Notes: generated by a model not told the origin, from the letters alone. Shown: positions 1-9,683, numbered from the stretch's first letter. The stretch is DNA of 33,881 bases from Isotricha intestinalis (GCA_023807065.1 JAJJLU010000526.1:1-33881), one strand, 5' to 3'. Made by a program: numbers and translations.

Positions 1-39
1 CCCAATCCCCAATCCCCAATCCCCAATCCCCAATCCCCA
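1..39. repeat. Telomeric repeat, unit CCCCAAT, left chromosome end
   Basis: A partial unit is followed by four perfect CCCCAAT units (7-13, 14-20, 21-27, 28-34) and a final CCCCA at 35-39. The C-rich strand runs 5' to 3' inward from the edge, as expected at a left chromosome end. The complement is an ATTGGGG repeat, one base longer than the Tetrahymena-type unit. The array is short here, probably truncated by assembly. Ordinary AT-rich DNA follows at once, with no extended subtelomeric satellite. Confidence 0.9.
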
Positions 40-275
40 TTGTTTAATTAAAAATTTGTTAGTTTTCTAAATATAAATCAAATGATTTTAATTAAATGAA
101 AATTAAAATAAAATTTAAATGTATATTTAAAATTGAAAATAATAGTTTTGACGTTTATTATTTTTTGACAAATATATTAAAAATTATTTATATAAAATCT
201 TGATATTTAAAAAGTTTTTTAATGATTTTAATTTTAATTCATTTTTATTTTTTATTTATTTTCTTTTTCATTTTT

Positions 276-2498
276 TTATTGAAATAATTTGTTTTTGATA
301 TTATTTTTAGTTTTTTTATTTTTATTTTTTTCAGGATATAATAATTTCGAATTTAATACATTAATATTTGTTTTTTTTTGAGGAAACTTTCCTGAACTTT
401 GAAATCTTTCTTTATTTAAATTTGAATTTAATTTTGTTTGGTTTTTTAATAATAATTCAGTATTAAGAAAAACAGGTTTATTTTTTTCTTTATTATTTCC
501 ATTATTAAAATTAAATTTTAATGTTAAATTCTTATGCTTTATAACTTTATTATTAAGATTATTCTCTGGTGTTTTATTATTATTTTTCCTATTATTTTTT
601 TCATTTGATTTTTGATTTTTATCATTAAATAATCTTAATGATTTAATCTTTCTTGCAAATTTTTTATTATTTAAATCTAAACTATTGAAAAATTCATTTG
701 AAAATAAATAATTTGTTTTTGAATTTGATGAAGAATTATTAAAAAAAGGTTTATCTGTTTTATATAAATCATTAATTTTTTTATTTATTATAGAAGATAA
801 TTGATCATTTTGAGAATAAATATTAATTTTATGATTTTTATTATTTAAATCATTAAATGAATTTTGTTTTTTATTATAATGAATATTTAAAAAATTATTT
901 TTTCCCTTATTCTTTCTTAAAAATTTTTTTTCAATTCCATATTCAGTTTTTAAATTATGAGAATTATTTGAAGAATTAATTATACTATTTGTATTATTAA
1001 AATTACTTTGAGTATATTTTTTTTTTTCAGGAAATTTAGATAAATCAGTATTAAATAATTCATAATTAGTTCTATAAGTAGTATTTTTTTTATTATTTTT
1101 AACATTATTATAAGGTCTTTTATTTTTTATTCTTGAACTTGTTGAATGTAATTTATTTAATATTTCTTTTTCAAATAAATCATATTCTGTATTTAATCTT
1201 TTTTGATTATTAAATTTTGAATCTTTTGAATATGGTCTTTTAATATTATCATTTCTTCTTTGACTTTTCTTTGAATTATTTCTTGTTTCTATTGCATTTA
1301 TTACTGTATCTAATTTATTATTCATGTGTTTATCATTTGTTATTGATGATATATATTTTAACTCTTTAAAATTTTTTTTTATTGATTTATTTGGATTACT
1401 ATTATTAATTCTATATTTATTTAAACTTTTATTATTATTACTAGTATTTATCATATCTGTTCTAATTGAAATTGGTTTTTTATTAATTTTATTATTTTTC
1501 CTTTGACTAATTGCTCTCTCTTTAAATTTATCTCCTTTATTATTATTAATATTATTTTTTTTTTTTAAATCAATATCATTTTTATTTTTTTTACTAGAAT
1601 TATTTTTAACTGTATGATTAGTATTAATTTTGTTTTTATCATTTTCTTTTTCAACTAACTCAGGATGCATTTTTTCGAAAATTTCTTTTCCTTGTAAATA
1701 AAAAGGATGTAATTTAATATCTTTAATTTTGATTCTTTTATCAGGATTAGTTACTAAAATTTTATTAATTAAATCAATAGAAAATTGAGATAAATTATCA
1801 GGAAATTCTAATTCAGCTTTAAGTATTTTTTTAAATAAAATATCATTATCAGGATCTTCAAAAGGTAAATAACCACAAATCATAGCATATAAAATAATAC
1901 CAGTACTCCAAACATCAATATAAAATCCATTATATTTTTTACCAGAAACCATTTCTGGAGAAGCATAACAAGGACTTCCACAAGGAGTAACTAATAATTT
2001 TTTTCCATTAAAATAATTTGATAAACCAAAATCTATTATTTTTAAAATATTTCCATCTCCAATTAAAAGATTTTCTGGTTTTAAATCTCGATGAACTATT
2101 CCTTTTGAATGAATATATTCTAATCCATTTATTAATTGATAATAATAATAACTTGCTTCTTTATCTTCTAATTTCTGTTTTTCTACTATATGATTAAATA
2201 GTTCTCCTTTTTCACAATATTCCATTATGAAATAATGATATTTTTTTGTTTCGTATATTTCATATATTTTTATTATGTTTAAGTTATTAAATTCTTTTAA
2301 TATTTTTATCTCTCTTTTTACTCTCTCTAAATCTTCTTTCAATAATATTTTTTTCTTTTCTAATATTTTTATTGCTACTTTTTCTTTTGTTTCCTTATTT
2401 ATTCCTAATTTTACTATACTAAATGTTCCTTTTCCTATTATTTCTTTTGTTTCATATTTGGAAATTATTTCATTTTCATTATCTTCAGAATCACTCAT
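276..2498 (-). CDS. Serine/threonine protein kinase, CAMK/SNF1-like, with long Asn/Lys-rich tail
   Basis: A 740-residue protein predicted to phosphorylate Ser/Thr targets. The kinase domain spans about residues 15-270: glycine loop GKGTFSIV at 22-29, ATP-binding Lys44 in VAIK, alpha-C Glu63, catalytic HRDLKPEN with Asp138, DFG with Asp156, and activation segment TPCGSPCYASPEM at 171-183. The GSPCYASPEM wording is typical of the AMPK/SNF1/MARK/BRSK (CAMKL) group. All catalytic residues are present, so it should be active. The remaining roughly 470 residues are low-complexity Asn/Lys/Ser. I see no UBA, KA1 or EF-hand segment, so the exact subfamily is open. Start: the ATG at 2498 is the first in frame and places the domain normally. 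Stop is TAA. It is the gene nearest the telomere. Confidence 0.9.
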   Translation of the reverse strand: MSDSEDNENEIISKYETKEIIGKGTFSIVKLGINKETKEKVAIKILEKKKILLKEDLERVKREIKILKEFNNLNIIKIYEIYETKKYHYFIMEYCEKGELFNHIVEKQKLEDKEASYYYYQLINGLEYIHSKGIVHRDLKPENLLIGDGNILKIIDFGLSNYFNGKKLLVTPCGSPCYASPEMVSGKKYNGFYIDVWSTGIILYAMICGYLPFEDPDNDILFKKILKAELEFPDNLSQFSIDLINKILVTNPDKRIKIKDIKLHPFYLQGKEIFEKMHPELVEKENDKNKINTNHTVKNNSSKKNKNDIDLKKKNNINNNKGDKFKERAISQRKNNKINKKPISIRTDMINTSNNNKSLNKYRINNSNPNKSIKKNFKELKYISSITNDKHMNNKLDTVINAIETRNNSKKSQRRNDNIKRPYSKDSKFNNQKRLNTEYDLFEKEILNKLHSTSSRIKNKRPYNNVKNNKKNTTYRTNYELFNTDLSKFPEKKKYTQSNFNNTNSIINSSNNSHNLKTEYGIEKKFLRKNKGKNNFLNIHYNKKQNSFNDLNNKNHKINIYSQNDQLSSIINKKINDLYKTDKPFFNNSSSNSKTNYLFSNEFFNSLDLNNKKFARKIKSLRLFNDKNQKSNEKNNRKNNNKTPENNLNNKVIKHKNLTLKFNFNNGNNKEKNKPVFLNTELLLKNQTKLNSNLNKERFQSSGKFPQKKTNINVLNSKLLYPEKNKNKKTKNNIKNKLFQ

Positions 2499-3962
2499 TA
2501 TATTCTTATTTTAATATTAACAAATAATTTTATAAAAAATATTAAAAGATTCAAAAAATTAAAAGAAATAATTTAAAAATATATATATGTATATATTATA
2601 GATTTTTATATTTGAATTATTTCTTGAATTTAAAACTTGAATTTTAAGTAAAATAATATTTTTGATTAATTTTAAAATTTATTTTTAATTCTATCTACAT
2701 TAAAAAATTATTTTAATAAAAAAAAATTAAAAATAAAAAATGATATAATATGAATAAGAATAACTTACATATAAAGAAGTAAATTCTTAATTATGGAATT
2801 AATTTTAACAAATAAGAACACCATTAATAAATCTTTTCAAAAGAAATAAATGTTATTGACAATACTCATAAAAATAATAATAACTTAGATTACACTTTAT
2901 TATTTTTTATTATAATAAACTAAAATGAAGGAATTATAAGAATAAGACCTAATTATTTTCAATTGGACTTTAATAAAAATTTATTTGAAAAATTTATCAT
3001 AGTATGAACAAAAGAATATTCATATCCTATCTTATAGATAATAAAAGGAAATAAAGAAAATTATTTTAGTTAGAGATTATCTAGAAAAAAATGGATTTAT
3101 AAATTATAACGATTATTCTGAAGATTATCTATTTTAGAAATAGCTCTTATATTATATATAATTAGTTTAAAAACAATTCATTTTTGGGAGATGGCAAAGA
3201 TAAATTTTTTAAAATTTAGGAAGATTTTGGTATTATTACAAATGAAACACTGAAAAAAATTATTTATTGAATATTAAAGATGAAGTCATTATATATAAAG
3301 AAGTCATTTTAAATAACTTCGTCAAATAATTGTTTTCTTTATATTATCGGATATTTTTTATTTATTGAATATAATTTATTATTTTTCTCTTAATATGAAT
3401 CATGTGTTTTATAAAGGTTATTTAGTTTAGAATTAATCAGTTTTAAATATATGTAAACTTATTGGATATTATTAGACTTATCAAATACAGTTTTTTCATA
3501 GATTTGATATAAATAAAATTTTAAAAAAGTTTTTATTTAAATATGATTTAAATATATTTTAGTTATAGATTAAAATATTTATTTTTTCATAAAACAATTC
3601 TTAAAATATTTTGGAATTTTATTAATGTAGAGATTTTTTGGAATAAATGCTTTATCTTTAATTAAAGTTTATTAATATTTTAAACTGTTTTTTTATATTT
3701 TAAATTAATAGTAAATTTTTTTGGTTCATATCATTAACTTATTATAATTATATTCATATATTTATTTTTTGATAACTTCATATACAAAAATTCTTAAATA
3801 TTTTAAACCTCTGACTAAAAATTAAATAAATATATATATATAAATATTATTACAAATTGGTAATTTAATTAGAACATAATATTTTAGTTTTACAATTCTA
3901 ATTTACCAAAAAAAGTATTCGAATTTAGATAATTTATAATAAATAAAAATTAAAAGCTTCAC
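2499..3962. other. Intergenic stretch with a possible decayed coding relic
   Basis: About 1.46 kb without an intact gene. Most is very AT-rich and featureless. The part from about 2925 to 3325 has richer composition and is described separately as a possible plus-strand relic. The part from 3350 to 3960 shows nothing I can name. Confidence 0.6.
2925..3323 (+). pseudogene. Possible decayed coding relic, plus strand
   Basis: From the ATG at 2925 one frame runs 106 codons with many TAA/TAG but no TGA until 3243. Its cleanest stretch is 3045-3134, 30 codons with gene-like third positions, including RDYLEKNGFINYNDYSEDYL, ended by TAG at 3135. Other frames carry short protein-like pieces just before (EGIIRIRPNYFQLDF, about 2930) and after (FLGDGKDKFFKI, about 3180). 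This is what a frameshifted, stop-riddled old gene would look like. I recognise no family. In DNA this AT-rich, short open runs occur by chance, so confidence is low. Unrecognised introns are the alternative. Confidence 0.3.
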
Positions 3963-4946
3963 TTAATTTTCAAAACTTTCGTCTCCTATAAAATCCTCAT
4001 TTGAAGCAGTTGAAAATCTATATGAATTTTCATTTTTATTTTCTTTTAATTTTTCAGAATTATTGAATAATTCTAAAAGAGAATTAAGTGAATTAGGTCG
4101 TGTGATTTTAAAGTCTTCTTCATCTTCATCTGAATTATTATTTATGATAAATAATATTTCTTTTTCACATTCTTCAACAATTGATAAATTTAAAAAGTTA
4201 AATTCTTTAAAATAATTTTTTAATAAATTTCTCTTTTTTTGACTTTCTTCTTCATTTAATTCTTCATCAAAATCAGATGAAATTCCAATTAATAAACAAG
4301 ATAAAGTAATAATGAATTGATTGTATTTTTTAAAGATTGAATATTCACTTAATGAAAATTGAATAAAGGAATTTACCGTATTAAGATAATTTTTCATTTT
4401 TGAATTTGAAAAATTAAATAAATTTTCTAATTTAATATTTATTAATTCTAATATATCAAAAGGAGAATTTAAATATTTATTATCTGAAATAGTTTTTAAA
4501 ATAAGTTGTTCGGCCCATAATATGAAAGTTTCATTTATTTCATTTTTAATACAAAATTCTTTTAATTTATTTTTATTTTTATCTTCAATCTATTAAAAAT
4601 AATAATAATATTGTACTTTAATTACAATAAAACAAGAAGCAATGAAGAAAAAGATAAAAATATCATTTTTTATTTCATCATTTGATAATGTATTCCAAAC
4701 ATTAAAAGAAATTTGAGTTAAATTAATTACTTTTTGAATTAATTTCTCTTCGTTGAAAATTTCATTTAAATTCTAATTTTAAAAAATTATAAAATGAATT
4801 ACTTCAGACAAAATGTTTAAGAAGTATAATCTGAATTTATTAAATTTTTTATCATCCATTCCGTTTTCAAAATTTTTAACATATTTCTCAAAGTAATCCT
4901 GAGAAATGTTATAAATGGATTTAATCTTTAAATTTAAATTGGACAT
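3963..4946 (-). CDS. Cyclin-like protein, three exons
   Basis: Exons on the minus strand are 4803-4946, 4617-4772 and 3963-4589, giving 308 residues. Only the last exon is an uninterrupted long frame. The ATG at 4946 and two GT-AG introns, both multiples of three, join all parts in one frame. The middle resembles a cyclin box: a helix ending FFFIASCFIVIKIED (like the family's CLFIASKYEE), then an ILWAEQLILKTI helix (like the family's ELLKMEREIL), and a second fold ending SFIQFSLSEYSIFKKYNQF, like the family's sleep-to-tyrosine helix before the PS.IA motif. The C-terminal 70 residues are acidic and Asn-rich. A cyclin would bind and activate a cyclin-dependent kinase. The subclass is not assignable, and the call rests on pattern resemblance only. 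Confidence 0.6.
4590..4616 (-). other. Intron 2 of the cyclin-like gene (27 nt)
   Basis: Reads GTACAATA...TTAATAG on the minus strand, with GT and AG borders and almost pure A/T. Its length is a multiple of three, and it contains in-frame TAA and TAG, so retention would stop translation. Removing it joins ...FIVIK to IEDKN, the expected continuous cyclin-box helix boundary. Confidence 0.7.
4773..4802 (-). other. Intron 1 of the cyclin-like gene (30 nt)
   Basis: Reads GTAATTCA...AAAATTAG on the minus strand, with GT-AG borders and a length that is a multiple of three, with in-frame TAA and TAG inside. Removal joins ...NILSE to NLNEIF. Exons 1 and 2 are both whole numbers of codons (48 and 52), so both introns are phase 0. 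Confidence 0.7.
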
Positions 4947-5420
4947 CTTTATAAAAATAAAAATGAATATAAATTAATGATTATATAAATTTTAAAAATA
5001 TAAATATCTAATAAGTTAAATAATAATTTAAAGTTTATTTTCTTTAAATTATACAATATCTATATAAAAAATATAATTTTATTATTATTTCATTAAAATC
5101 AACTTATTTTTTTTTTTTTAACTAAAATTGTTTTAATATTAATATACTTTTTTGATTGGTTCAAATGTTAAAAATTAATGGTTGTGAAAATATAAATTAA
5201 AAGTACTTTAAATTGTAGTTATATATTAAAGATTATTTATGAAATGAATCTTAAACAAAAATAAATAAATAATATTTGTAGAATATGAAATATATCTTAT
5301 AAAAAAATTCAACATAAAAATAAATAATTTAAAAACGTAAAAAAAATTATTATCAATTTTTTATCATATAATATAAAAACAAAATTCACAAAAAAACTAT
5401 TATTTTAGAACTAATATATT
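4947..5420. other. Intergenic, nothing recognised
   Basis: About 470 bp of A/T-rich DNA between the start of the cyclin-like gene and the stop of the Tul1-like gene. It must hold the cyclin promoter and the 3' end of the Tul1-like transcript. I see no RNA gene, repeat or relic. Confidence 0.6.
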
Positions 5421-7328
5421 TTATTCCAATGGAGGAATTTTTTGTTTACAATAAGGACATTCATTTTTTAAATGAAGCCATTTTTCAAGGCAAACAGTAT
5501 GAAAGACATGATCACAAGGAGTAATCATATATTTTTTTTTTTCAACTTTTCCAACCATACTTAAAGCCCAATTTTCAATTTTTGTAATGCAAAACCCGAA
5601 AATTGGTATTTTTTTCATTTTTTCAATTTTATTTTTTTTCTTAACATCAACTTCATTAAAATTATCATCAATATCTTTAGATAAATCTTCTAAGCAAATA
5701 ACACAATTAGGATTTTGAGAAATATGAGAATTAATATCAACATTGTCTCTATAATAATTATAAGGTAATTTTTTCCATTTTTTAGGAATAATAACTTTAG
5801 GACCAAAAGTTTTTTGTAATAAAACAATAAAAGCTTCAACTATAACAATTAAGCAAATAATAAAAGTTTTAAAATATGAAGGTTTTAATTCAAAAGCATT
5901 ATAAGGATAAGCTTTTAAATATACAGCAGGGAATAATTTTCCTAAAGAAGTAATAAAAATATAACTTCTACTCATTGATGGTCTTGTTCCAGTTCTTATT
6001 GAATATATTATTTGGAAAATCCAAGAAGAAGAAAATAATATTAAATTTCCTATAAAACTTGTTAATATACTTCTTATATTTAATAAACATAAAAATAATA
6101 CTATATAGAAAAAAAGATAAAAATAAAACATCTTTCTTCTAAATAATGTAGGATTTGAAAATAATAAATCCATATTTCTTGCTCTCCAGGAAAATAATAA
6201 TAATCTTAATTCAAAACCTGAAAAAGCAAAAAAATATATTATTGCTGGAATTCCATATGAATATGATAATTCATCACTTGTTGTTGAAATTGATAAATAA
6301 AAATGAATTGAACATATAAAACTTTTATAAAAGATTGATATTATTATTGTTGTTAAATCTAAATTTAATCCTATTTGATTATTATCTGATACTGCTAATA
6401 TTAATACGAATATACCATATATTTCATAACAACCTAATAATGTTAAAATAAAAGAATAATTTTTTATTTTTTTTTCAGTTTTTTTTGAAAATAATGAATT
6501 TGCTTTTATATCTAAAGTAAAATTTTCATTTCTTATTGATAATAATATTGAAGAATATTTTGTTTCAAAACTTTTTTCAAAAGTAAATTGTTCTCTTTTT
6601 GGTTTATTAAAAAACCTAAGAGTTATATTAGTTTCATTCAAATGATATAAAGTATAATTATATAATAAGACAGAACAAGCAAAATCTAATTCAGTATTAT
6701 TATTATCTAATTTAAATGAATCTTTATCTTTTAATTCTTCATATTTTTCTATAAAATTTTTTGGTAAATAAAGAGTAAAATTTGCTTTTATATATTTATC
6801 TATATATTTTCCATCTTTTAATAAAAAAACTCCTTTAAATGAATCACTTTTATTTCCAAATAAATCTAAATAAACTACTCTTCCTGTTTTTTTTTTATAA
6901 AAATATAATTCTACTTCTCCTTTTTTATTATTAAATATATTATTTTGAAATGAAAAATTCCCCCATTCACCATAATAATCAAAATAACTTATATTTTGAA
7001 AAAAAGGAAATTCTGTATTATATCTATCAACGATCATTTCATATAATTCATTTTCTGTTTTATTATCAAAAAATTGTGTTTCATTTTTTTCTTCTTCTTC
7101 TATTTCTTCTTCTTCAAGATTTCTTAAAGATTGAATTGAAAATAAATCTGAAATTTGGTGAAATGAAAAATTTTTATTTAAATTATTTCTTGAAGTAATG
7201 TAATATAAATTTAATCCAAAAATAAAAATTATTAAAAAAAGGAATAAGAAAATTTGGGAAGAGAGAGTTGATAAAAATGTTATTCTATTATTTCTCGATA
7301 TTTGAATTATTTGTTCGTTATTATTCAT
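5421..7328 (-). CDS. TUL1: Tul1/DSC1-type transmembrane RING-H2 E3 ubiquitin ligase
   Basis: A 635-residue membrane protein. One hydrophobic segment lies at residues 17-47. A luminal-type domain follows to about 285 with many N-glycosylation sequons. Then come about seven transmembrane helices (about 290-510), and a cytosolic C-terminal RING-H2 finger with ligands C542, C545, C605, H607, H610, C613, C624, C627. The stretch with WIFQIIYSIRTGTR and later GPKVIIPKKWKKLPYNYYRD matches the layout of yeast Tul1 / Arabidopsis FLY1 (family pattern WIPQI..N..RG.RK and GPRFF.P..F...YDYH). Tul1 is the catalytic subunit of the Golgi/endosomal Dsc ligase that ubiquitinates membrane proteins with exposed polar segments. 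The long insert between the first and second zinc pairs (59 residues) is an oddity seen in the family. Start ATG at 7328, stop TAA. Confidence 0.82.
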   Translation of the reverse strand: MNNNEQIIQISRNNRITFLSTLSSQIFLFLFLIIFIFGLNLYYITSRNNLNKNFSFHQISDLFSIQSLRNLEEEEIEEEEKNETQFFDNKTENELYEMIVDRYNTEFPFFQNISYFDYYGEWGNFSFQNNIFNNKKGEVELYFYKKKTGRVVYLDLFGNKSDSFKGVFLLKDGKYIDKYIKANFTLYLPKNFIEKYEELKDKDSFKLDNNNTELDFACSVLLYNYTLYHLNETNITLRFFNKPKREQFTFEKSFETKYSSILLSIRNENFTLDIKANSLFSKKTEKKIKNYSFILTLLGCYEIYGIFVLILAVSDNNQIGLNLDLTTIIISIFYKSFICSIHFYLSISTTSDELSYSYGIPAIIYFFAFSGFELRLLLFSWRARNMDLLFSNPTLFRRKMFYFYLFFYIVLFLCLLNIRSILTSFIGNLILFSSSWIFQIIYSIRTGTRPSMSRSYIFITSLGKLFPAVYLKAYPYNAFELKPSYFKTFIICLIVIVEAFIVLLQKTFGPKVIIPKKWKKLPYNYYRDNVDINSHISQNPNCVICLEDLSKDIDDNFNEVDVKKKNKIEKMKKIPIFGFCITKIENWALSMVGKVEKKKYMITPCDHVFHTVCLEKWLHLKNECPYCKQKIPPLE

Positions 7329-7447
7329 TATTTTATAAAATAAAAATTAATAAAAATGCAATTAAAAACTATAATAAACAAAAAATAATTTTTAATAATA
7401 TTAAAAATATAAAGAAAATTAAGTTAAATATTAAAAACACTTTTTAT

Positions 7448-8920
7448 TTATTCTTTTGTTTGATTAAGAAAAGAAACATTACTAGATAAATTTTCATCAA
7501 ATTTTTGAAGAATATTTTTAAAGATTTCTAAAGATTTTTGTTGACTTGAAATAAAAGGATCATCTAAATTAATATTATAATTTGGAATATTATCTGAAGT
7601 ATTAATTCTTGAATTTGATATATAATCTTTAATAGAATCTACTGTTTTATTTTCAAAATTATTTTTTCTACTTGAAGAAGAATTTAAAGTATTATTTCTA
7701 CTTTCATTTAAATTAACACTTTTATTTCTTTGTAATTTATTTCTTTTATTTATTTCTCTTTTTTCATATCTTTCTTTTAATCTTTTTAATTTTTCATTTT
7801 CATAATTTAAAAATTGATTTGTCTCATTTAATTTATCTATTTGAATTTGACTTTCTTTTAATTTATTATTAATGTTTGAAAATATATTTTCAAAATTTTT
7901 CATTTTTTTTACAAATAAATAATTAGCATCTTGAATTCCAACATTAAATTTTTCATATGATTTTCTTAATTCTTGATTTTGTTTTAATAAATCTTCTTTT
8001 TCATTTGTAATTTTTTCAATAAAAATTTGATTTTCTTGATTTAAAGTTTCATTTTCAATTATATTTAATTTTAATTGTTCTTCTGAATTTCTTAAATCAT
8101 TTTGTAATTCTTTCATATAATTATCTTTTCTTTTTATAGATTCTTCATAATAATTAATTTTTGATTGTAAATCTTGAATATAGTTTTTTAAACTGATATT
8201 TTCTTCTGAAACTTTTTTTATTTTTTTTTCTAAATTGGATATTTCTTCCATCATAATTTGAGAATAAGAATTATTTAAATTAGTTTGATTAATATTATTA
8301 TTATTATTAATTGATGATAAACCTTCTTGTAAACTTGTTATTATTTTATTTTTTTTTTCTAATTCAGAACTATGAATTTTTTTTAACATATTTATTTCAT
8401 TTTCATGTTCTAATTGAATTTGATTTATTTTATTTACTAATATTTTATTATCATGTTCTAATCTTGATTTTATTATTGAAAGTCCTTCTAATTGAGAAGA
8501 AAATTTTATTAATTGATCTGTTGTATTTTTATTGTTTGTTCTTAATAAATTTAATTTTTGATTTTCTATTAATGTTTTATTTTTCTGAGTTAATTCAATA
8601 TATAAGTAATTTAATTGTTGGTTTATTTTTTCTAAATCTAATATTCTTATTTCATTATTTTCATTTTTCTTTTTTAAATTATCTAATAATGAAATTTGCT
8701 GATTTATTGTTATTTCTTTTGATTCAAGAGAAGCATTTAATTCTATTTTTTCTTTTTGAAGAATATTATTTATATTATTTAATTTTTCATTTTCAATTTG
8801 AAAATATTTAATTTGTTGTTCTAAATTTTTTAAATAAGCTTTAGAGTCTGTGAAATCTTCATCTTTATTATTTAAATCCGAAATTTGTTCTATATATTCT
8901 TTATGATAAGGGGAATTCAT
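7448..8920 (-). CDS. Coiled-coil protein of unknown function
   Basis: A 490-residue protein. Residues about 25-390 are almost continuous heptad-type coiled coil rich in Glu, Lys, Leu, Asn and Gln, with a short Asn-rich break (NNNNN near residue 207). The last about 100 residues are Ser/Asn-rich, with a short helical end. There is no signal peptide, membrane segment or catalytic motif. It most likely forms a rod-like dimer in a cytoskeletal or basal-body structure, but that is inference from composition alone. It lies 119 bp upstream of the Tul1-like gene on the same strand. Stop TAA. Confidence 0.75.
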   Translation of the reverse strand: MNSPYHKEYIEQISDLNNKDEDFTDSKAYLKNLEQQIKYFQIENEKLNNINNILQKEKIELNASLESKEITINQQISLLDNLKKKNENNEIRILDLEKINQQLNYLYIELTQKNKTLIENQKLNLLRTNNKNTTDQLIKFSSQLEGLSIIKSRLEHDNKILVNKINQIQLEHENEINMLKKIHSSELEKKNKIITSLQEGLSSINNNNNINQTNLNNSYSQIMMEEISNLEKKIKKVSEENISLKNYIQDLQSKINYYEESIKRKDNYMKELQNDLRNSEEQLKLNIIENETLNQENQIFIEKITNEKEDLLKQNQELRKSYEKFNVGIQDANYLFVKKMKNFENIFSNINNKLKESQIQIDKLNETNQFLNYENEKLKRLKERYEKREINKRNKLQRNKSVNLNESRNNTLNSSSSRKNNFENKTVDSIKDYISNSRINTSDNIPNYNINLDDPFISSQQKSLEIFKNILQKFDENLSSNVSFLNQTKE

Positions 8921-9360
8921 TTTTTATCAATTAATAATAACTAATTAAATACATCATCTTAATTATCTTTTAAATAATAAATGAAATAAAAAGTCAACAA
9001 TAACAAATATAAATTCTAAAAATCATTTAAAATTTAAAAAAATAAAATTTTCAAAAGACTTTATTTAATATTTTAGATTTAATTTTTATTAAAAATAATT
9101 AAACATATATATATATAAATAATAATAAATTTATGTTTGTTTTGTCTAGTGTATGTAATGCAAAGAACTTCTCATTAAAATTAAATTAAAAAAACATAAA
9201 TATTCCTTTATTCCCCTTTAATAAAAAATTATATTCTATTTTAAAATACATATCTTTAATAAATCTTAAAAAAATTTAAGTTTATTGAGTTTAGATTATT
9301 TGTTAGGAAAATCTCTCATATATTAAATCAAAGAAATAAAATAAGCATTTCTTTTTGTTT
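8921..9360. other. Intergenic, nothing firm
   Basis: A/T-rich spacer upstream of the coiled-coil gene. A short patch of higher complexity at about 9145-9175 (contains tctagtgtatgtaatgcaaa) stands out, but I cannot assign it to an RNA or motif. Confidence 0.5.
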
Positions 9361-9574
9361 TAATCTTTTTTTTCAATATTTATCGTATATATCTTTTAAT
9401 AATTGGTCTATTCATCTTATTTCTTTATTATCTTTTTTTTTCTTCTTTTAAATTAAATTAATTGTTTAAATAATAAAAATATTTAATTGTTTCTTTTTTA
9501 AATTTTAGATTAATTCAATCAGTCAATTTATATCATATTTCTTTTAATTCTTCATATTCATTAATAACATGTTT
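9360..9574 (-). pseudogene. Decayed coding module, copy C
   Basis: Read from 9574 on the minus strand it begins KHVINEYEELKEI, then TGA at 9533-9535, YKLTD, TGA again, then INLKFKKETIKYFYYLNN and TAA. It continues after a frameshift as DNKEIR-TGA-IDQLLKDIYDKY. It resembles copy B (9684-10007) in the same order: KH.(I/V)NE, KE(L/I), K.TI, then KK.DNK.IR. The same (GTTA)n tract lies upstream of this copy and of copy A. It is clearly non-functional under the standard code. The family is not recognised. Confidence 0.5.
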
Positions 9575-9582
9575 AAAAAAAA

Positions 9583-9637
9583 AATTATGTTTGTTAATTA
9601 GTTAGTTAGTTAAAGTGAGGCAAGCCGGCTCATATTT
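9583..9637. repeat. (GTTA)n tract next to a GC-rich island, copy 2
   Basis: A poly-A run, then atgtttgttaattagttagtt, then gttaaagtgaggcaagccgg. It matches the tract at 10378-10432, which has the same poly-A, GTTTGTTA, GTTAGTTAGTTA order. The piece at about 9616-9634 is about two thirds G/C in a genome near 80% A/T, which is striking. Function unknown. Confidence 0.6.
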
Positions 9638-9683
9638 TATATGAATTAAATGAAAAAAAAGAATAAGAAGAAACCCAAGCATC

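Noticed and set aside
3963..4946. Ciliate code (TAA/TAG=Gln) for the cyclin-like gene
   Set aside because: The in-frame stops cluster in two short segments with GT-AG borders, and all other genes here have long frames without TAA/TAG, so introns are the better explanation.
7268..7489. 73-codon plus-strand frame between the Tul1-like and coiled-coil genes
   Set aside because: It overlaps the ends of both minus-strand genes and has only A/T-driven Ile/Lys/Asn composition.
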